This document shows positions 38,746 through 48,666 of a DNA stretch of 64,000 nucleotides, piece after piece. The notes under the pieces are model-generated. The model was not told the DNA's origin, made no database searches, and worked only from the letters and a program-made list of their open reading frames with translations. Source of the stretch: Palsa-504 sp963790065 (GTDB lineage: Bacteria; Actinomycetota; Actinomycetes; Streptosporangiales; Streptosporangiaceae); the NCBI GenBank assembly GCA_963790065.1, contig CAWBNK010000002.1, positions 220,609-284,608 of the forward strand, given 5' to 3'. The first letter of the stretch is position 1, and the number at the start of each line of letters is the position of its first letter. The position numbers and the translations under genes were made by a program.

Positions 38746-40011
38746 GACCTTCGGCAGGTCCCAGTCGGGCCGCAGCGGCATGCCCGAGGTCCCGTCGGAC
38801 CGCAACCGGACGCCCAGCACCTGGTGCAGCTCGATGTGGTTGCGGTCGAAGCCGAGCCGCGAGCCGGCCATGTACAGCCGCCACACCCGCGCCGTGCCCT
38901 GGCCGACCTCCTTGACCGCCTCGTCCCAGTGGGCGTCCAGGTTGGCGCACCAGGCGGCCAGCGTCTTGGCGTAGTGCTCGCGCAGGTTCTCCTCGTGCCG
39001 CACCTCGAAGCCGGCGTCGTGCATGAGCGAGATCAGGTAGCCGGGTCCCTCGAGCTCCCCGTCGGGGAACACGTACCGGTTGATGAAGCCGTTCTTGCGG
39101 ATGGCCGGCTCGATGTTGTCCGGCCGGGTGATGCAGTGGTTGAGCAGCCGGCCGCCGACCTTGAGCTTGCCGAACAGGAACGAGAAGTAGGCGGGGAGGT
39201 TCTGCTTGCCGACATGCTCGGTGAGCCCGATGGAGCTGACCGCGTCGAAGCCGGTCTCCGGCACGTCCCGGTAGTCGAGGTGGCGGACCTCGGCCAGGCC
39301 GGACAGGCCCTCCTTCTCGATCGCCTCCTGGCCCCAGGCGGCCTGCTGGGCGGACAGCGTGACGCCCAGGGCCTTGACGCCGTACTCCCGTGCGGCGTGG
39401 ATGACCATGCCGCCCCAGCCGCAACCGACATCGAGCAGCCGCATCCCCGCGTGCAGGCCGAGCTTGCGGGCCACCAGGTCGAACTTGTTGACCTGGGCCT
39501 CTTCCAGCGTGGCGTCCTCGCGCGGGTAGCAGGCGCAGGTATAGGCCATGGTCGGCCCCAGCACCCACTCGTAGAAGCGGTTGGAGACGTCATAGTGGTG
39601 CGAGATCGCCCTGGCGTCACGGCTCTTGGAGTGCAGGCGGCCGCCGAGGAAGCGGCGATGCAGCCGGACCTCCTGGGGCGGCGGCGGGATGCGGTGCACC
39701 AGGAGCTTGGGGCCGCCGAGGGCCTGCAGCTGGCGGAGCTTCTCCGGGATGCTCATGCTGATCGACTGGGCTTTCGTCATCCGGACCAGGGCCTCGTACG
39801 TGTCGCCCTCGATGTCCAGATGGCCGGACACGTAGGCGCGGGCCAGCCCGAGCTCGCCCGGTGCCTGGGCCAGGTAGGCCACGGCCACCGGCGAGCGGAC
39901 CGTGACCTTCACCGGGGATCCGGGGATGCCGGCGCGACTGCCGTCGTAAGCCGCGAACTCTACCGGGGCGTCCGCCCCCGCGACTGCCTCGAAGACCTCG
40001 GCAATTGCCAT
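38734..40011 (-). CDS. SAM-dependent fatty-acyl methyltransferase (cyclopropane synthase family, TmsB/BfaB-like)
   Basis: Protein of 425 residues. The SAM-binding motif LLDVGCGWGGMVIHA is near residue 200. Other CFA-family motifs are AISHHYDVSNRFYEWVLG, YTCACYPREDATLEEAQ and SIGLTEHVG. In actinobacteria, the pair with a FAD-binding reductase makes 10-methyl branched acids: this enzyme would add the methylene at C10 of oleoyl-phospholipid. It is 27 bases downstream of that reductase gene, probably in one transcript. Confidence 0.85.
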   Translation of the reverse strand: MAIAEVFEAVAGADAPVEFAAYDGSRAGIPGSPVKVTVRSPVAVAYLAQAPGELGLARAYVSGHLDIEGDTYEALVRMTKAQSISMSIPEKLRQLQALGGPKLLVHRIPPPPQEVRLHRRFLGGRLHSKSRDARAISHHYDVSNRFYEWVLGPTMAYTCACYPREDATLEEAQVNKFDLVARKLGLHAGMRLLDVGCGWGGMVIHAAREYGVKALGVTLSAQQAAWGQEAIEKEGLSGLAEVRHLDYRDVPETGFDAVSSIGLTEHVGKQNLPAYFSFLFGKLKVGGRLLNHCITRPDNIEPAIRKNGFINRYVFPDGELEGPGYLISLMHDAGFEVRHEENLREHYAKTLAAWCANLDAHWDEAVKEVGQGTARVWRLYMAGSRLGFDRNHIELHQVLGVRLRSDGTSGMPLRPDWDLPKVLAR

Positions 40012-40038
40012 GCTGTGAATTCCTTCCGCTTGCGGGCT

Positions 40039-41406
40039 TCAGCGTGCCCTGACACATTTCTCGTACAGGCTGAGCAGGCGCCCCTCGCCGTCGTAGGCGT
40101 GCTTGAGGGCCTGGTAGGCCTCGCCGTTGTAACGCCGGTAGAACTCCTCCTCGGTATAGAAGGCCGACGAGTACAGCGACTTGTGCCCGTCGAGCTTGGC
40201 CACCTCGTCCTCCACCAGGCGGTTGTAGTAGCCGTCACCCTCGCCCGCGGGCGCGGGCCGCGGCGCGGTCCCCCAGAACCCGAAGTTCACGTAGAGCTCG
40301 CCTGGCTGCAGCGGGTACAGCGGCCAGGCCCGGTCGCCGCGCAGCCGGAGCGGGCACATCCACACCGGGCGCATGCCCACGCTGGCGTCGAAGAAGTCCA
40401 GGAACTCCGCGCCGTGCTCGACCGGGATCTCCACGTCCTGGGTGACGAACTCCCGCGGCGGCCGCTGCCGCCTGGTATCCAGCGCGTTGGTGAAGCCGTA
40501 CCGCTGGTTGAGGGCGACCAGCTTGCGGTACACGTCGCTGCGCCGGTACCGGCGCGGCCATAGCTTCCTGACCATGGGCCGCTGCACGCCGAACGCCCGT
40601 GAGCACCAGAACCAGTCGGTATCCCACCGCCACAGGTAGTTGCGGACGGACAGGAAGTCCTCCTTGTCCTGCCTGACCGAGGTGTAGTAGATCTGCTGGC
40701 CGGTGTAGTCGCTGCGCCAAGGCGCGACGTCGCTGAACGCCCCGACGGTGAGGTACAGCTCATCCGGCCCGAACGCGGTGCCGTCGAGGAAGTCGGCCTG
40801 GTGGCCGCGGTAGCTGCCCTCGGCGGCGATCTGGACGATGGCCTCCATGCAGGCCTGCGCGGTGTCGAACCGGAAGTGGCGCAGGTGGACGAAGGGCCGC
40901 ACCGGCTCGAGCTCGATGGTCAGCGACAGGGTGTAGCCCAGGGTCCCGTAGGAGTTCGGGAACCCGCGGAACAGGTCGGCGTGCTCGTTACCGGCGGTGG
41001 CGCGCAGCACGCGGCCGTCGCCGGTCAGGATCTCCATCTCGGTTACCGACTCGTGCGGCAGGCCGCTGCGGAACGACGTGGACTCGATGCCAAGCCCGGT
41101 GACCGCGCCGCCCAGGGTAATGGTCTTCAGCTGGGGCACCACCAGTGGCATCAGCCCGTGCCTGAGCGTCGCGTCGGCCAGGTCCTCGTACGTCGTCATG
41201 CCGCCGACCCGGGCGATCCGGCGGGCCGGGTCGACGGACAGCACGTGGCCGAACGCGGAGACGTCGAGCTGCGCAACCGGGGCCGCGTCGCGGAACCGGA
41301 ACAGGTTCGAGGTGCGCTTGGCCAGCCGCACCGGCGTCCCGGGCGGCACGGCGGCGTAGGCCTCGCGCAGCCTGGCCACCGCGGCGTCGTGCGTGGCGTC
41401 GGTCAT
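40039..41406 (-). CDS. FAD-binding oxidoreductase (TmsA/BfaA-like, 10-methylene reductase)
   Basis: Protein of 455 residues with a PCMH-type FAD domain at the start (VGGMTTYEDLADATLRHGL, TLGGAVTGLGIESTSFRSG). A C-terminal domain follows (AFYTEEEFYRRYNGEAY). Homologues paired with a CFA-type methyltransferase reduce the 10-methylene intermediate to 10-methylstearate (tuberculostearate) with NADPH. Substrate is inferred from that pairing. Confidence 0.82.
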   Translation of the reverse strand: MTDATHDAAVARLREAYAAVPPGTPVRLAKRTSNLFRFRDAAPVAQLDVSAFGHVLSVDPARRIARVGGMTTYEDLADATLRHGLMPLVVPQLKTITLGGAVTGLGIESTSFRSGLPHESVTEMEILTGDGRVLRATAGNEHADLFRGFPNSYGTLGYTLSLTIELEPVRPFVHLRHFRFDTAQACMEAIVQIAAEGSYRGHQADFLDGTAFGPDELYLTVGAFSDVAPWRSDYTGQQIYYTSVRQDKEDFLSVRNYLWRWDTDWFWCSRAFGVQRPMVRKLWPRRYRRSDVYRKLVALNQRYGFTNALDTRRQRPPREFVTQDVEIPVEHGAEFLDFFDASVGMRPVWMCPLRLRGDRAWPLYPLQPGELYVNFGFWGTAPRPAPAGEGDGYYNRLVEDEVAKLDGHKSLYSSAFYTEEEFYRRYNGEAYQALKHAYDGEGRLLSLYEKCVRAR

Positions 41407-41568
41407 GCGGGCATCCTCCCGGGAGTTAAGAACCGTTATCCATGATGCGGACAGGCGGTGAAGAACGGAATACGCGGGGCCATATTCAGCGGAGCGGACA
41501 TTTCAGGCAGTGTATCCGGGCGGGGGCGGCCGCCTGCCGTGCAGTGGCCGGCCGACCCCGCCGTGACC

Positions 41569-42798
41569 TCAGTCTTCGCCGGCTGAGTCCGGGTCGTGGT
41601 CGGCTGCGTCCAGCTCGTGAACATAGTCGTCATCGTGACTATCATCATCATCGCCGTAGTCTCCGGCTCCGGCTTCGGCCTCGTCGTAGCTGGCCGCTAC
41701 CTCCTCGGGGGTCATCGGCAGCCGGGCCAGCGACGGCGGCGCACCGGCCGTAATCACCTGCCGGAGCAGCAGCGCCATGGAGTAGACCGGGTCGTCGGCC
41801 AGGGCCCGGTCCAGGGCCACGTTGGCCAGCGCGCCGTCGCCTGACTGCCAGGCCACGAAGGCCAGCAGGGCGGCCGGCGCGGCCACGTGGCCGGGCTGCG
41901 CCCGCCGGACCACGTCCAGCCACAGCCGCAGGTGCGGCTCGGAGTGCGCGGGATCCATCCGGGCCCAGGCGTCGTCCCTGACCCGCAGGTCGCGCAGGGC
42001 GACCGTGATGCGAGCGATCTCGTAGTCGGTGCTGAACCGGCCGCCGCCACGGTACCTGGCGATCATCGCGCCCACCGCGGCCAGGCTCTCGGCGGCGATC
42101 ATCTGCCGGGCCGCGCCCAGGCGGGAGGACTTGCGGACTTTCCCGAGCAGCTGGGCGACGTGGCGCTCGGCCCGGCGGGTGGCCTGGCGCATCGACTCGG
42201 CGGTGATGCCGCCCAGCGGCGTCACCCGGGCGGCCAGGGCGGCCCGGTCGGCCAGCACCGGCGCGCCGCGGCGGTCCAGCACGGACACTATGGATCGCTG
42301 GGTCACGTCGAACGGCGTCCCCTCGGCCGGGCAGCATTCCTCATCGTGGCAGTTGTACGACCAGAAGCGGCCGTTCTCGACCCGGAGGAAGTCCCGCAGG
42401 TCGATCCGGGCCTTCCAGGCCGCGGCCCGCAGGGCCTCGGCTACCGGGGTCACCAGGGTCTCGGACCCGTAGCCGACCGCCGTGGCTTCGGTCAGGTGCT
42501 GGGCGCTCAGCACGCCCGCGGCGTGCTCGGCGATGTCTGCGGCCAGGTCCGCGTCGGGCGGATCGGGCAGGTCGTACCGGAGCGTGACGCGGATGCGGTC
42601 GCGGGGCGGCGCGAGCCCGATGATGACCACGCTGGCCGCGGGCCAGAAGCCGATCAGGTGCGGGATCAGGGCCAGCAGGGCGGCGGGCGAGCTGACCCTG
42701 ACGACGATGCCGGGCTCGGGACCCGGGAACTTCTGGGCCTTCTGGGGTGTCTGGGGTGTCTGCGGGCTATCATCACCCGCTGTAGCAATTTGTCGCAT
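41569..42798 (-). CDS. DUF4192 domain-containing protein
   Basis: Protein of 409 residues. The start (VVRVSSPAALLALIPHLIGF, then ASVVIIGLAPPRDRIRVTLR) is the DUF4192 signature, common in actinobacteria and of unknown function. The C-terminus is very acidic, with a run of Asp around 385-400. Confidence 0.85.
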   Translation of the reverse strand: MRQIATAGDDSPQTPQTPQKAQKFPGPEPGIVVRVSSPAALLALIPHLIGFWPAASVVIIGLAPPRDRIRVTLRYDLPDPPDADLAADIAEHAAGVLSAQHLTEATAVGYGSETLVTPVAEALRAAAWKARIDLRDFLRVENGRFWSYNCHDEECCPAEGTPFDVTQRSIVSVLDRRGAPVLADRAALAARVTPLGGITAESMRQATRRAERHVAQLLGKVRKSSRLGAARQMIAAESLAAVGAMIARYRGGGRFSTDYEIARITVALRDLRVRDDAWARMDPAHSEPHLRLWLDVVRRAQPGHVAAPAALLAFVAWQSGDGALANVALDRALADDPVYSMALLLRQVITAGAPPSLARLPMTPEEVAASYDEAEAGAGDYGDDDDSHDDDYVHELDAADHDPDSAGED

Positions 42799-42945
42799 AT
42801 TGCCAGCGTCGGGCGGGGTGGAGGTCGGCCGAGAGGGCCCTCAGACCACCTGTGGATAACTTTCTGGTTTATCCACAGGCTGGCGGCGGGTCTTGACAAG
42901 CGCACCGGGCCCGGTTTACGGCCGGAGACGCGCGGGCTTCCGGGG

Positions 42946-44310
42946 TTACGGACGGAGGCGGATGCCGAGCAGGGCGTCGACGGTGGCGGTGACCAGGTGC
43001 ACGCCGGCCACGTCGGCCGGGGTGATCCGGGTCGGCGCATCCGCCAGCAGCCGGTCGGCCCAGCGGTCGACCACGGCCAGGGCGCCCGGCGCGTCCAGGT
43101 CGTCCCGCATCCGGGCGCGCACCCCGGCCAGGACCTCGTGCGCCGGCTCGGCCGCGGCGACCGCGAGTTCCCCCTCCTGGTGGGCCGGGACGGTGGCCTC
43201 GGCCCGGGTGACGGCCGAGCGCCAGCGGGCCAGCCGGGCCCCGGCGTCGGCCAGCCCGGCGTCGGTCCACTCCCAGTCGGACCGGTAGTGGTGGGCCAGC
43301 AGCGCCATCCGGATGGCCATCGGGTCGACGCTCTCGGCCAGCAGGCGGTTGACGAACACCAGGTTGCCCAGCGACTTGGACATCTTCTGGCCCTGGTAGC
43401 TGACCATCCCGGCGTGCGCGTAGACCCGGGCGAACACCGCCTGCTGCGGCGCGAAAGCCACCCGGGCGTGGGAGGCGCTGAACTCGTGGTGCGGGAACAC
43501 CAGGTCGCAGCCGCCGGCCTGGACGTCGAAGGCGGCGCCCAGGTAGTCAGTGGCGATCGCGGCGCACTCCACGTGCCAGCCAGGCCGCCCGCGGCCGAAC
43601 CGGGACTCCCAGGCGGGCTCGCCCGGTCGTTCGGCCCGCCAGACCAGGACGTCGAGCGGATCCTTCTTGCCCGGGCGAGCCGGGTCGCCGCCATGCTCGG
43701 CGGCGATCCCGGCCATGTCCGCGGGCGCCAGCCCGTACGGCGTGCCCGGCCCGGACAGCGCGCCGAAGGCCGGGTCGGCCGACCGGGCGAAGTAGGTGTC
43801 CTCGTCCACGTCGTACAGCGCGCCGCGGTCGGCCATCCGGGCGCTGAACCGCTCGATGAGGGGCAGCGCCTCCACCGCGCCGATCAGGTGGGTGGGCGGC
43901 AGCACCCGCAGCGCCGCCATGTCGCCGCGGTAGCGCTGGATCTCGCGGTCGGCCAGGTCGCGCCAGTCCACGCCGTCCCGCGCGGCGCGTTCCAGCAGCG
44001 GGTCGTCGACGTCGGTCACGTTCTGCACGTAGATCACGCTGTACCGGGGGGCCGGGGCACCCGGGACGTCCGGGACGTCCGGGGCTTCGGGGGCCGCGTC
44101 CAGCCAGGCCCGTACCAGCAGGTCCCAGGCGGTGAAGGTGGCGGCATGCCCGATGTGCGTCGCGTCATACGGCGTAATGCCGCAGGCGTACAGCGTGGCC
44201 ACCGGCCCGGCCGAGGCCAGGACCAGCTCCCCGGTGGCCGTGTCGTGCAGCCGGGGCGCCGGCCCGCTGCCCGGGAGCAGGGGAACATCTGCGCGGCGCC
44301 AAGATTCCAT
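42946..44310 (-). CDS. mshC: Cysteine--GlcN-Ins ligase (mycothiol synthesis)
   Basis: Third enzyme of mycothiol synthesis: joins cysteine to glucosaminyl-inositol with ATP. The protein has 454 residues and is a cysteinyl-tRNA synthetase relative without the anticodon-binding domain. The HIGH motif is CGITPYDATHIGH with the zinc Cys. The other zinc ligands are in PGWHVECAAIA and FPHHEFS. The KMSKS motif is QKMSKSLGN. Length and the THIGH sequence mark MshC, not CysS. Confidence 0.95.
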   Translation of the reverse strand: MESWRRADVPLLPGSGPAPRLHDTATGELVLASAGPVATLYACGITPYDATHIGHAATFTAWDLLVRAWLDAAPEAPDVPDVPGAPAPRYSVIYVQNVTDVDDPLLERAARDGVDWRDLADREIQRYRGDMAALRVLPPTHLIGAVEALPLIERFSARMADRGALYDVDEDTYFARSADPAFGALSGPGTPYGLAPADMAGIAAEHGGDPARPGKKDPLDVLVWRAERPGEPAWESRFGRGRPGWHVECAAIATDYLGAAFDVQAGGCDLVFPHHEFSASHARVAFAPQQAVFARVYAHAGMVSYQGQKMSKSLGNLVFVNRLLAESVDPMAIRMALLAHHYRSDWEWTDAGLADAGARLARWRSAVTRAEATVPAHQEGELAVAAAEPAHEVLAGVRARMRDDLDAPGALAVVDRWADRLLADAPTRITPADVAGVHLVTATVDALLGIRLRP

Positions 44311-44345
44311 GCTGGTCAGGTTATCCTGCGGCCCAGGTTAGGGCG

Positions 44346-45902
44346 CTAGCGGACGCTGGCGGCCAGGGTCGGCAGCTGGCGGGCCTGGGCGGCCTGCTCG
44401 AAGGCGTAGGCCACCGCCAGCAGCCGCGGTTCGGTCCAGCGCGGCCCGAAGAAGGACACGCCGACCGGCAGCCCGGAGACGTACCCGGCCGGCACCGTGA
44501 TCGACGGGCAGCCCGCCACCGCGGCCGGGCCCGAGGTGTGGAACACGTCGTGGTCGCCGAGCACGTAGTCGGTCAGGCAGGCGGGGTTGGCGGTCAGGGC
44601 TACCAGAGCCTCGAGGTCGTGCTCGGCCAGCGGCGCGGAGATGGCGGTGCGTGCCAGCCGGGTGGCCTCGCGCCGCGCGGCCAGGTAGTCGGGATCGGCC
44701 AGGTCGCCGCTGGTCGCTTCGGCCTGCTCGAAGACCTCCTGGCCGAACCGGGACAGCACCAGGTCGGAGTTCCGCTTGTTGAAGTCGATCAGCTCGGCCA
44801 GGGTGCGGGGCACCGGCCCGGAGAAGCCGAACCCGGCGATGTAGTCGAGGTAGGCGTTGATCCCGTACTTGAACTCGTGCCGCAGGGCGGCGAACTCCGG
44901 CTTGGCGATCTCGCGGACGTCCGGCAGCGTCACCGGATCGGATACCACCGCGCCCTGCGCCCGCAGCGTGGCCACCACCGCGTCGAGCACGGCGTCGGTG
45001 GCGGCGCCCGCCTGGGCCGACGCGTCGCGCCAGATGCCCAGCCGCGCGCCGTCCAGGGCGGCGGCATCCAGGCCGCCAGGCTGGCCGGCCCGGATGCAAG
45101 CCAGCCTGGTCCGTTCGGCCAAATCCGCATCGGCCGAGGTGACGGGATCGGCGGGGTCGGCGGCGGCCATAATGCCCAGCATGGCCGCCGCGTCCGCGAC
45201 GCTGGCCGTCATCGGCCCGGCGGTGTCCTGCACCGGTGAGATGGGCACGATTCCCTGACGGCTGACCAGGCCATTAGTGGGCTTGAGGCCGACGATCCCG
45301 CACGCGCTGGCGGGGCAGACGATCGAGCCGTCGGTCTCGGTGCCGACCGAGACCGGGGCCAGCGCGGCCGCCACGCCCGCCGCCGAGCCCGAGCTCGAGC
45401 CGGACGGGTTGCGGTCCAGCGCGTAGGGGTTGGCGGTCTGGCCGCCGAGGGTGGACCAGCCGCTGGTCGAGTGGGTGGAGCGGAAGTTGGCCCACTCCGA
45501 CAGGTTGGCCTTGCCGATGATGACCGCGCCCGCCGCGCGGAGCCGGCTGACCAGGAAGGCGTCGCTGGGCTCGGCGGACAGCAGCGCGGGCGACCCGGCC
45601 GTGGTGGGCATGCCCGCCACCTGGACGTTGTCCTTGATCAGCACCGGGATGCCGTCCAGCGGCCCGCGCGGGCCGGCCGCAGCCCGGGCCGCGTCGCTGG
45701 CCGCGGCCTCGGCGGCGGCGTTGAGGTTGACCGTGATGACCGCGTGCAGCGCCGGGTTCAGCCGGTCGATCCGCTGCAGGTAGAAGCCGGTCAGCGCGGC
45801 GGAGCTCAGCTCGCCGGAGGCCATCGCGGCCTGCAGGCCGGCCAGCGAGGCATGGCCGGCAGGCAGGGGCGTACCCGGGATCGCATCACGGAAGTCCGGC
45901 AT
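44346..45902 (-). CDS. Amidase signature family hydrolase
   Basis: Protein of 518 residues. The Ser-cisSer-Lys triad is visible: Lys in GIPVLIKDNVQVAG, and the serines in GSSSGSAAGVAAALAPVSVG and GTETDGSIVCPAS. The substrate amide is unknown. It is downstream of an IclR regulator on the same strand, 55 bases away, so it is probably controlled by it. Confidence 0.92.
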   Translation of the reverse strand: MPDFRDAIPGTPLPAGHASLAGLQAAMASGELSSAALTGFYLQRIDRLNPALHAVITVNLNAAAEAAASDAARAAAGPRGPLDGIPVLIKDNVQVAGMPTTAGSPALLSAEPSDAFLVSRLRAAGAVIIGKANLSEWANFRSTHSTSGWSTLGGQTANPYALDRNPSGSSSGSAAGVAAALAPVSVGTETDGSIVCPASACGIVGLKPTNGLVSRQGIVPISPVQDTAGPMTASVADAAAMLGIMAAADPADPVTSADADLAERTRLACIRAGQPGGLDAAALDGARLGIWRDASAQAGAATDAVLDAVVATLRAQGAVVSDPVTLPDVREIAKPEFAALRHEFKYGINAYLDYIAGFGFSGPVPRTLAELIDFNKRNSDLVLSRFGQEVFEQAEATSGDLADPDYLAARREATRLARTAISAPLAEHDLEALVALTANPACLTDYVLGDHDVFHTSGPAAVAGCPSITVPAGYVSGLPVGVSFFGPRWTEPRLLAVAYAFEQAAQARQLPTLAASVR

Positions 45903-45957
45903 GCCGGAAGGATAATCGCCGGACCGGCCGGCGCGGGAGGGGCCCCCGTGGCCCCGG

Positions 45958-46743
45958 TCAGCGCCGCGCCGCGCGCAGGCCGTCGCTGATGGCCCGGGCG
46001 GCCCCGCGGACCTGGGTGACCAGCTGATGCTGCAGCGAGGCGGGCGCCCGCACCAGCGGCGAGGGCACGGTGAGCACCGCGACCATCCGCTTGCCCTGCA
46101 CCACCGGGGCCGAGGCGGCCCACACGCCCCGGTCGATCTCCTCCTCGCTGGTGGCCCAGCCGTCGCGGGCGGCGATGGCGACCTTCTTCTCCAGCAGGGC
46201 GGCGGCCTCGGGGTCACGCTCGGCCAGCGGGGCCAGATACTCCTGGCGTACCTCGGGCGACAGGCCGGACAGCAGGAGCCGGGCGCTGGCCCCGTGCTCG
46301 AGCGGCAGCGGCTGGCCGGGCTCGAACGAGATGCGCAGCCGCTGGGCCGACTGGACCCGGTGCACGCACACCGCGGACCGGCCGATCAGCCGGACCAGGA
46401 TCACCGTCTCGCCGGTCTCGCCGGCCAGCGCGCGCATGACCGGATCGGCCACGTCGATGATGGACTCGGCGGCCTCGGCCGCCCGGGCCAGCCCGATCAG
46501 CCGCGCGGACAGCCGGTAGCTGCCGCGCTCGTCGCCGGCCAGCAGCCCGGTCTCGCGCAGCAGCGTGATGTACCGGTAGACGCTGGGCAGCGCGATGCCG
46601 GTGGCCGCGGCCAGGTCGCGCGCGGTCAGGGTGTTCTTGTCCGCCGAGAAGGCCAGCATGAGGGCGAGGACCCGGCGGGCTCCCTCACAGCCGTGCACGG
46701 CATTAGCTTCCGGTGGCATCTTGACTGCCGAGGCTCTGGCCAT
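45958..46743 (-). CDS. IclR family transcriptional regulator
   Basis: Regulator of 261 residues. Winged helix at about 20-80 (TARDLAAATGIALPSVYRYI). The effector domain follows (TGETVILVRLIGRSAVCVHR). A good promoter with an overlapping inverted repeat precedes it, and the amidase gene follows, so it likely senses a substrate or product of that enzyme. Confidence 0.9.
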   Translation of the reverse strand: MARASAVKMPPEANAVHGCEGARRVLALMLAFSADKNTLTARDLAAATGIALPSVYRYITLLRETGLLAGDERGSYRLSARLIGLARAAEAAESIIDVADPVMRALAGETGETVILVRLIGRSAVCVHRVQSAQRLRISFEPGQPLPLEHGASARLLLSGLSPEVRQEYLAPLAERDPEAAALLEKKVAIAARDGWATSEEEIDRGVWAASAPVVQGKRMVAVLTVPSPLVRAPASLQHQLVTQVRGAARAISDGLRAARR

Positions 46744-46783
46744 GAAACTCTTCTCGGATCGTCAGAATGTGACTATCGGCAGA

Positions 46784-46812
46784 TGATAACGACCGTTTGT
46801 GTATACGGTCAA
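46784..46812 (-). promoter_or_regulatory. Promoter and operator of the iclR gene
   Basis: On the minus strand, -35 TTGACC (46812-46807) and -10 TTATCA (46789-46784), 17 bases apart. The inverted repeat GACCGT-N8-ACGGTC (46791-46810) covers the spacer, suggesting autoregulation. Confidence 0.65.
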
Positions 46813-46889
46813 CGTGTCTACCAAAATTGGTGCGAATTAACAGCGAAGTAAGCAGAGTCCCTGGTGGGCGCCCTGGATGGCCCGCAGCT

Positions 46890-47591
46890 CTACGGGACGA
46901 GCAGGCGGGCGCCGAGGGCCAGGGCCGCGGTCGAGACCAGCAGGAACAGAGCCACCCACACGCCGCTCGAGGTGCCGGTCAGCTGGCCGAGCTGGTCGGC
47001 GTCGGTGACCCCGGTGCGGTAGCGACGGCGGCGGAGCAGCTCGAGCACCGGGCGCATCCCGCCGAGCAGCAGGAACCACACGGCCAGGTAGGCGAAGCCG
47101 GCCTGCACCGCGGCGGAGGCGAAGTAGCTGACCGCGAACACCCCGCCCGCGGTGCCCAGCACGGCCAGCGCGCCGAACGCGTTGCGGATGGCCAGGAACG
47201 TCGCGGCCAGCAGGACCAGGGCCAGCCACAGCATGGCGGTCTCGTGCCGCTCGGCCAGCAGCCAGGCGGCGCCCACGCCCAGCAGGGACGGGGTCAGGTA
47301 GCCGGCCGCCGAGGTGGCCACCAGGCCGGGGCCGTGCCGCCTGCCCCGCGAGTAGGTCACCCCGGAGCTGTCCGCGTGCAGCCTGATCCCCTCCAGGCGC
47401 CGCCCGGACAGCACCGAGACCAGCGCGTGCCCGCCCTCGTGCGCGATCGTGATCACCTTCCCGGCCACCCGCCAGGAGGAGTTGCCGGTCACGATGATCA
47501 GGGCGGCCAGCGCGGTCGCGCCGATCACCCAGGCGGGCGGCAGCGGCTGGCTGCCTGATACCCGCTCCCAGAGCCGGTCCAGGACGTTCAT
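46890..47591 (-). CDS. M50 family (site-2 protease-like) membrane metalloprotease
   Basis: Protein of 233 residues with about six hydrophobic helices. The zinc motif HEGGH is at about residue 50. It would cut substrates inside the membrane; target unknown. The start ATGA overlaps the stop of the upstream CPBP gene, so the two are translationally coupled. Confidence 0.85.
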   Translation of the reverse strand: MNVLDRLWERVSGSQPLPPAWVIGATALAALIIVTGNSSWRVAGKVITIAHEGGHALVSVLSGRRLEGIRLHADSSGVTYSRGRRHGPGLVATSAAGYLTPSLLGVGAAWLLAERHETAMLWLALVLLAATFLAIRNAFGALAVLGTAGGVFAVSYFASAAVQAGFAYLAVWFLLLGGMRPVLELLRRRRYRTGVTDADQLGQLTGTSSGVWVALFLLVSTAALALGARLLVP

Positions 47592-48530
47592 GGCGCTGGC
47601 AGCCAGCCCACGTGGCCGGCCAGCAGGGCGTAGCCGACGAAGGTGACCGCGTCGATCAGGAAGTGCGCGATGAACATCGGGGTGATCCGGCCCCACCGGC
47701 GGTACAGGTAGGCGAAGATGGCGCCCATGACCGCATTGCCGAGGAACGCGCCTGGGCCCTGGTACAGGTGGTACGAGCCGCGGATGACCGCGCTGATGGC
47801 GATGGCCCGGGACGGCCTGACCCCGAGCTTGTCCAGCCAGGCTCATCAGGTAGCCGACCACGATGATCTCTTCCACGGCGGCGTTCTGCGCGGCGGACAG
47901 CAGCAGCACCGGGATGCGCCACCAGATGACCGGCAGGCTCTCGGCCACGACGTTCACCTCGACGCCGAGGTGATAGGCGCCCAGGTACAGGGCCAGCCCC
48001 GAGCCGCCGATGACCGCGGCCAGCACCGCGCCGCGCACGGTGTCCTGGACCGGGTGGCGGGCGTCCAGGCCGATGTCGGCGGGCCCCTCCCCCGCCCGGG
48101 CCAGCAGGTAGAACACCATCAGCACCGGGGCCAGGGCCAGGGCGATGTTAAGCAACTGCAGGAACAGGCCGAACAGCGGGCGGCCGGGGGCCAGCGTGCC
48201 GTTGAGCACCGTGGCCTGACTGCTCACCGACTGTCTGGCCGTGAGGGTGCCGATGTACGAGACCAGGGCGTACAGGCCGCTGCCGCCCAGGGAGATGGCG
48301 AAGACGGCCACGATCTCCCAGCGCAGCAGCCGGGGCGGCGGCAGGCCGAGAACCGCCGAGGCCGGCGCCGCGGCGCTTGGCCCGGCCGGCGCCGCGGTGC
48401 CGTCGCGCGGGCTTGGCTCGGAGGCCGCCGCGGTGCCCTCGCGCGGGGTCGGCTCGGAGGCCGCCGCGGTGCTGGCCTCGGGCGCCGCCGCGGTGCCCCC
48501 GCGCGGGGTCGTCGAGGTCTCGTCCGTCAT
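47588..48530 (-). CDS. CPBP family intramembrane protease, single frameshift
   Basis: The protein starts with a Pro/Ala/Thr-rich tail of repeats (GTAAASEP), then transmembrane helices. The CPBP motif EE is in NAAVEEIIVVGYLM. Near 47837 one extra G breaks the frame; restored, it reads LDKLGVRPSRAIAISAVIRG, then SYHLYQGPG and FIAHFLIDAV, and ends LPAP-stop at 47588. All family motifs, including the R-G-x-x-H segment, are then present. Either a recent pseudogene or a sequence error. Its stop overlaps the M50 protease start. Confidence 0.8.
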
Positions 48531-48666
48531 GATCCTTCAGTATCGCCCGAGCGCGGCCATGCCTCGCCCGGCCGGATAGCCCCGCCTGCGGCGAGCAACT
48601 AAGCTCTAGAGGTCATCACCAGACCGGCGCTCCCCTAGCAACCGGCGCTCCCCTGCAGAGGTCATC

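Noticed and set aside
42946..44310. Cysteinyl-tRNA synthetase CysS
   Set aside because: The protein lacks the C-terminal anticodon-binding domain, and the CGITPYDATHIGH motif is that of MshC.
44346..46217. Leftward 623-codon frame that extends the amidase into iclR
   Set aside because: The extra 105 codons are in another frame of the IclR gene; amidase homology starts at ATG 45902.
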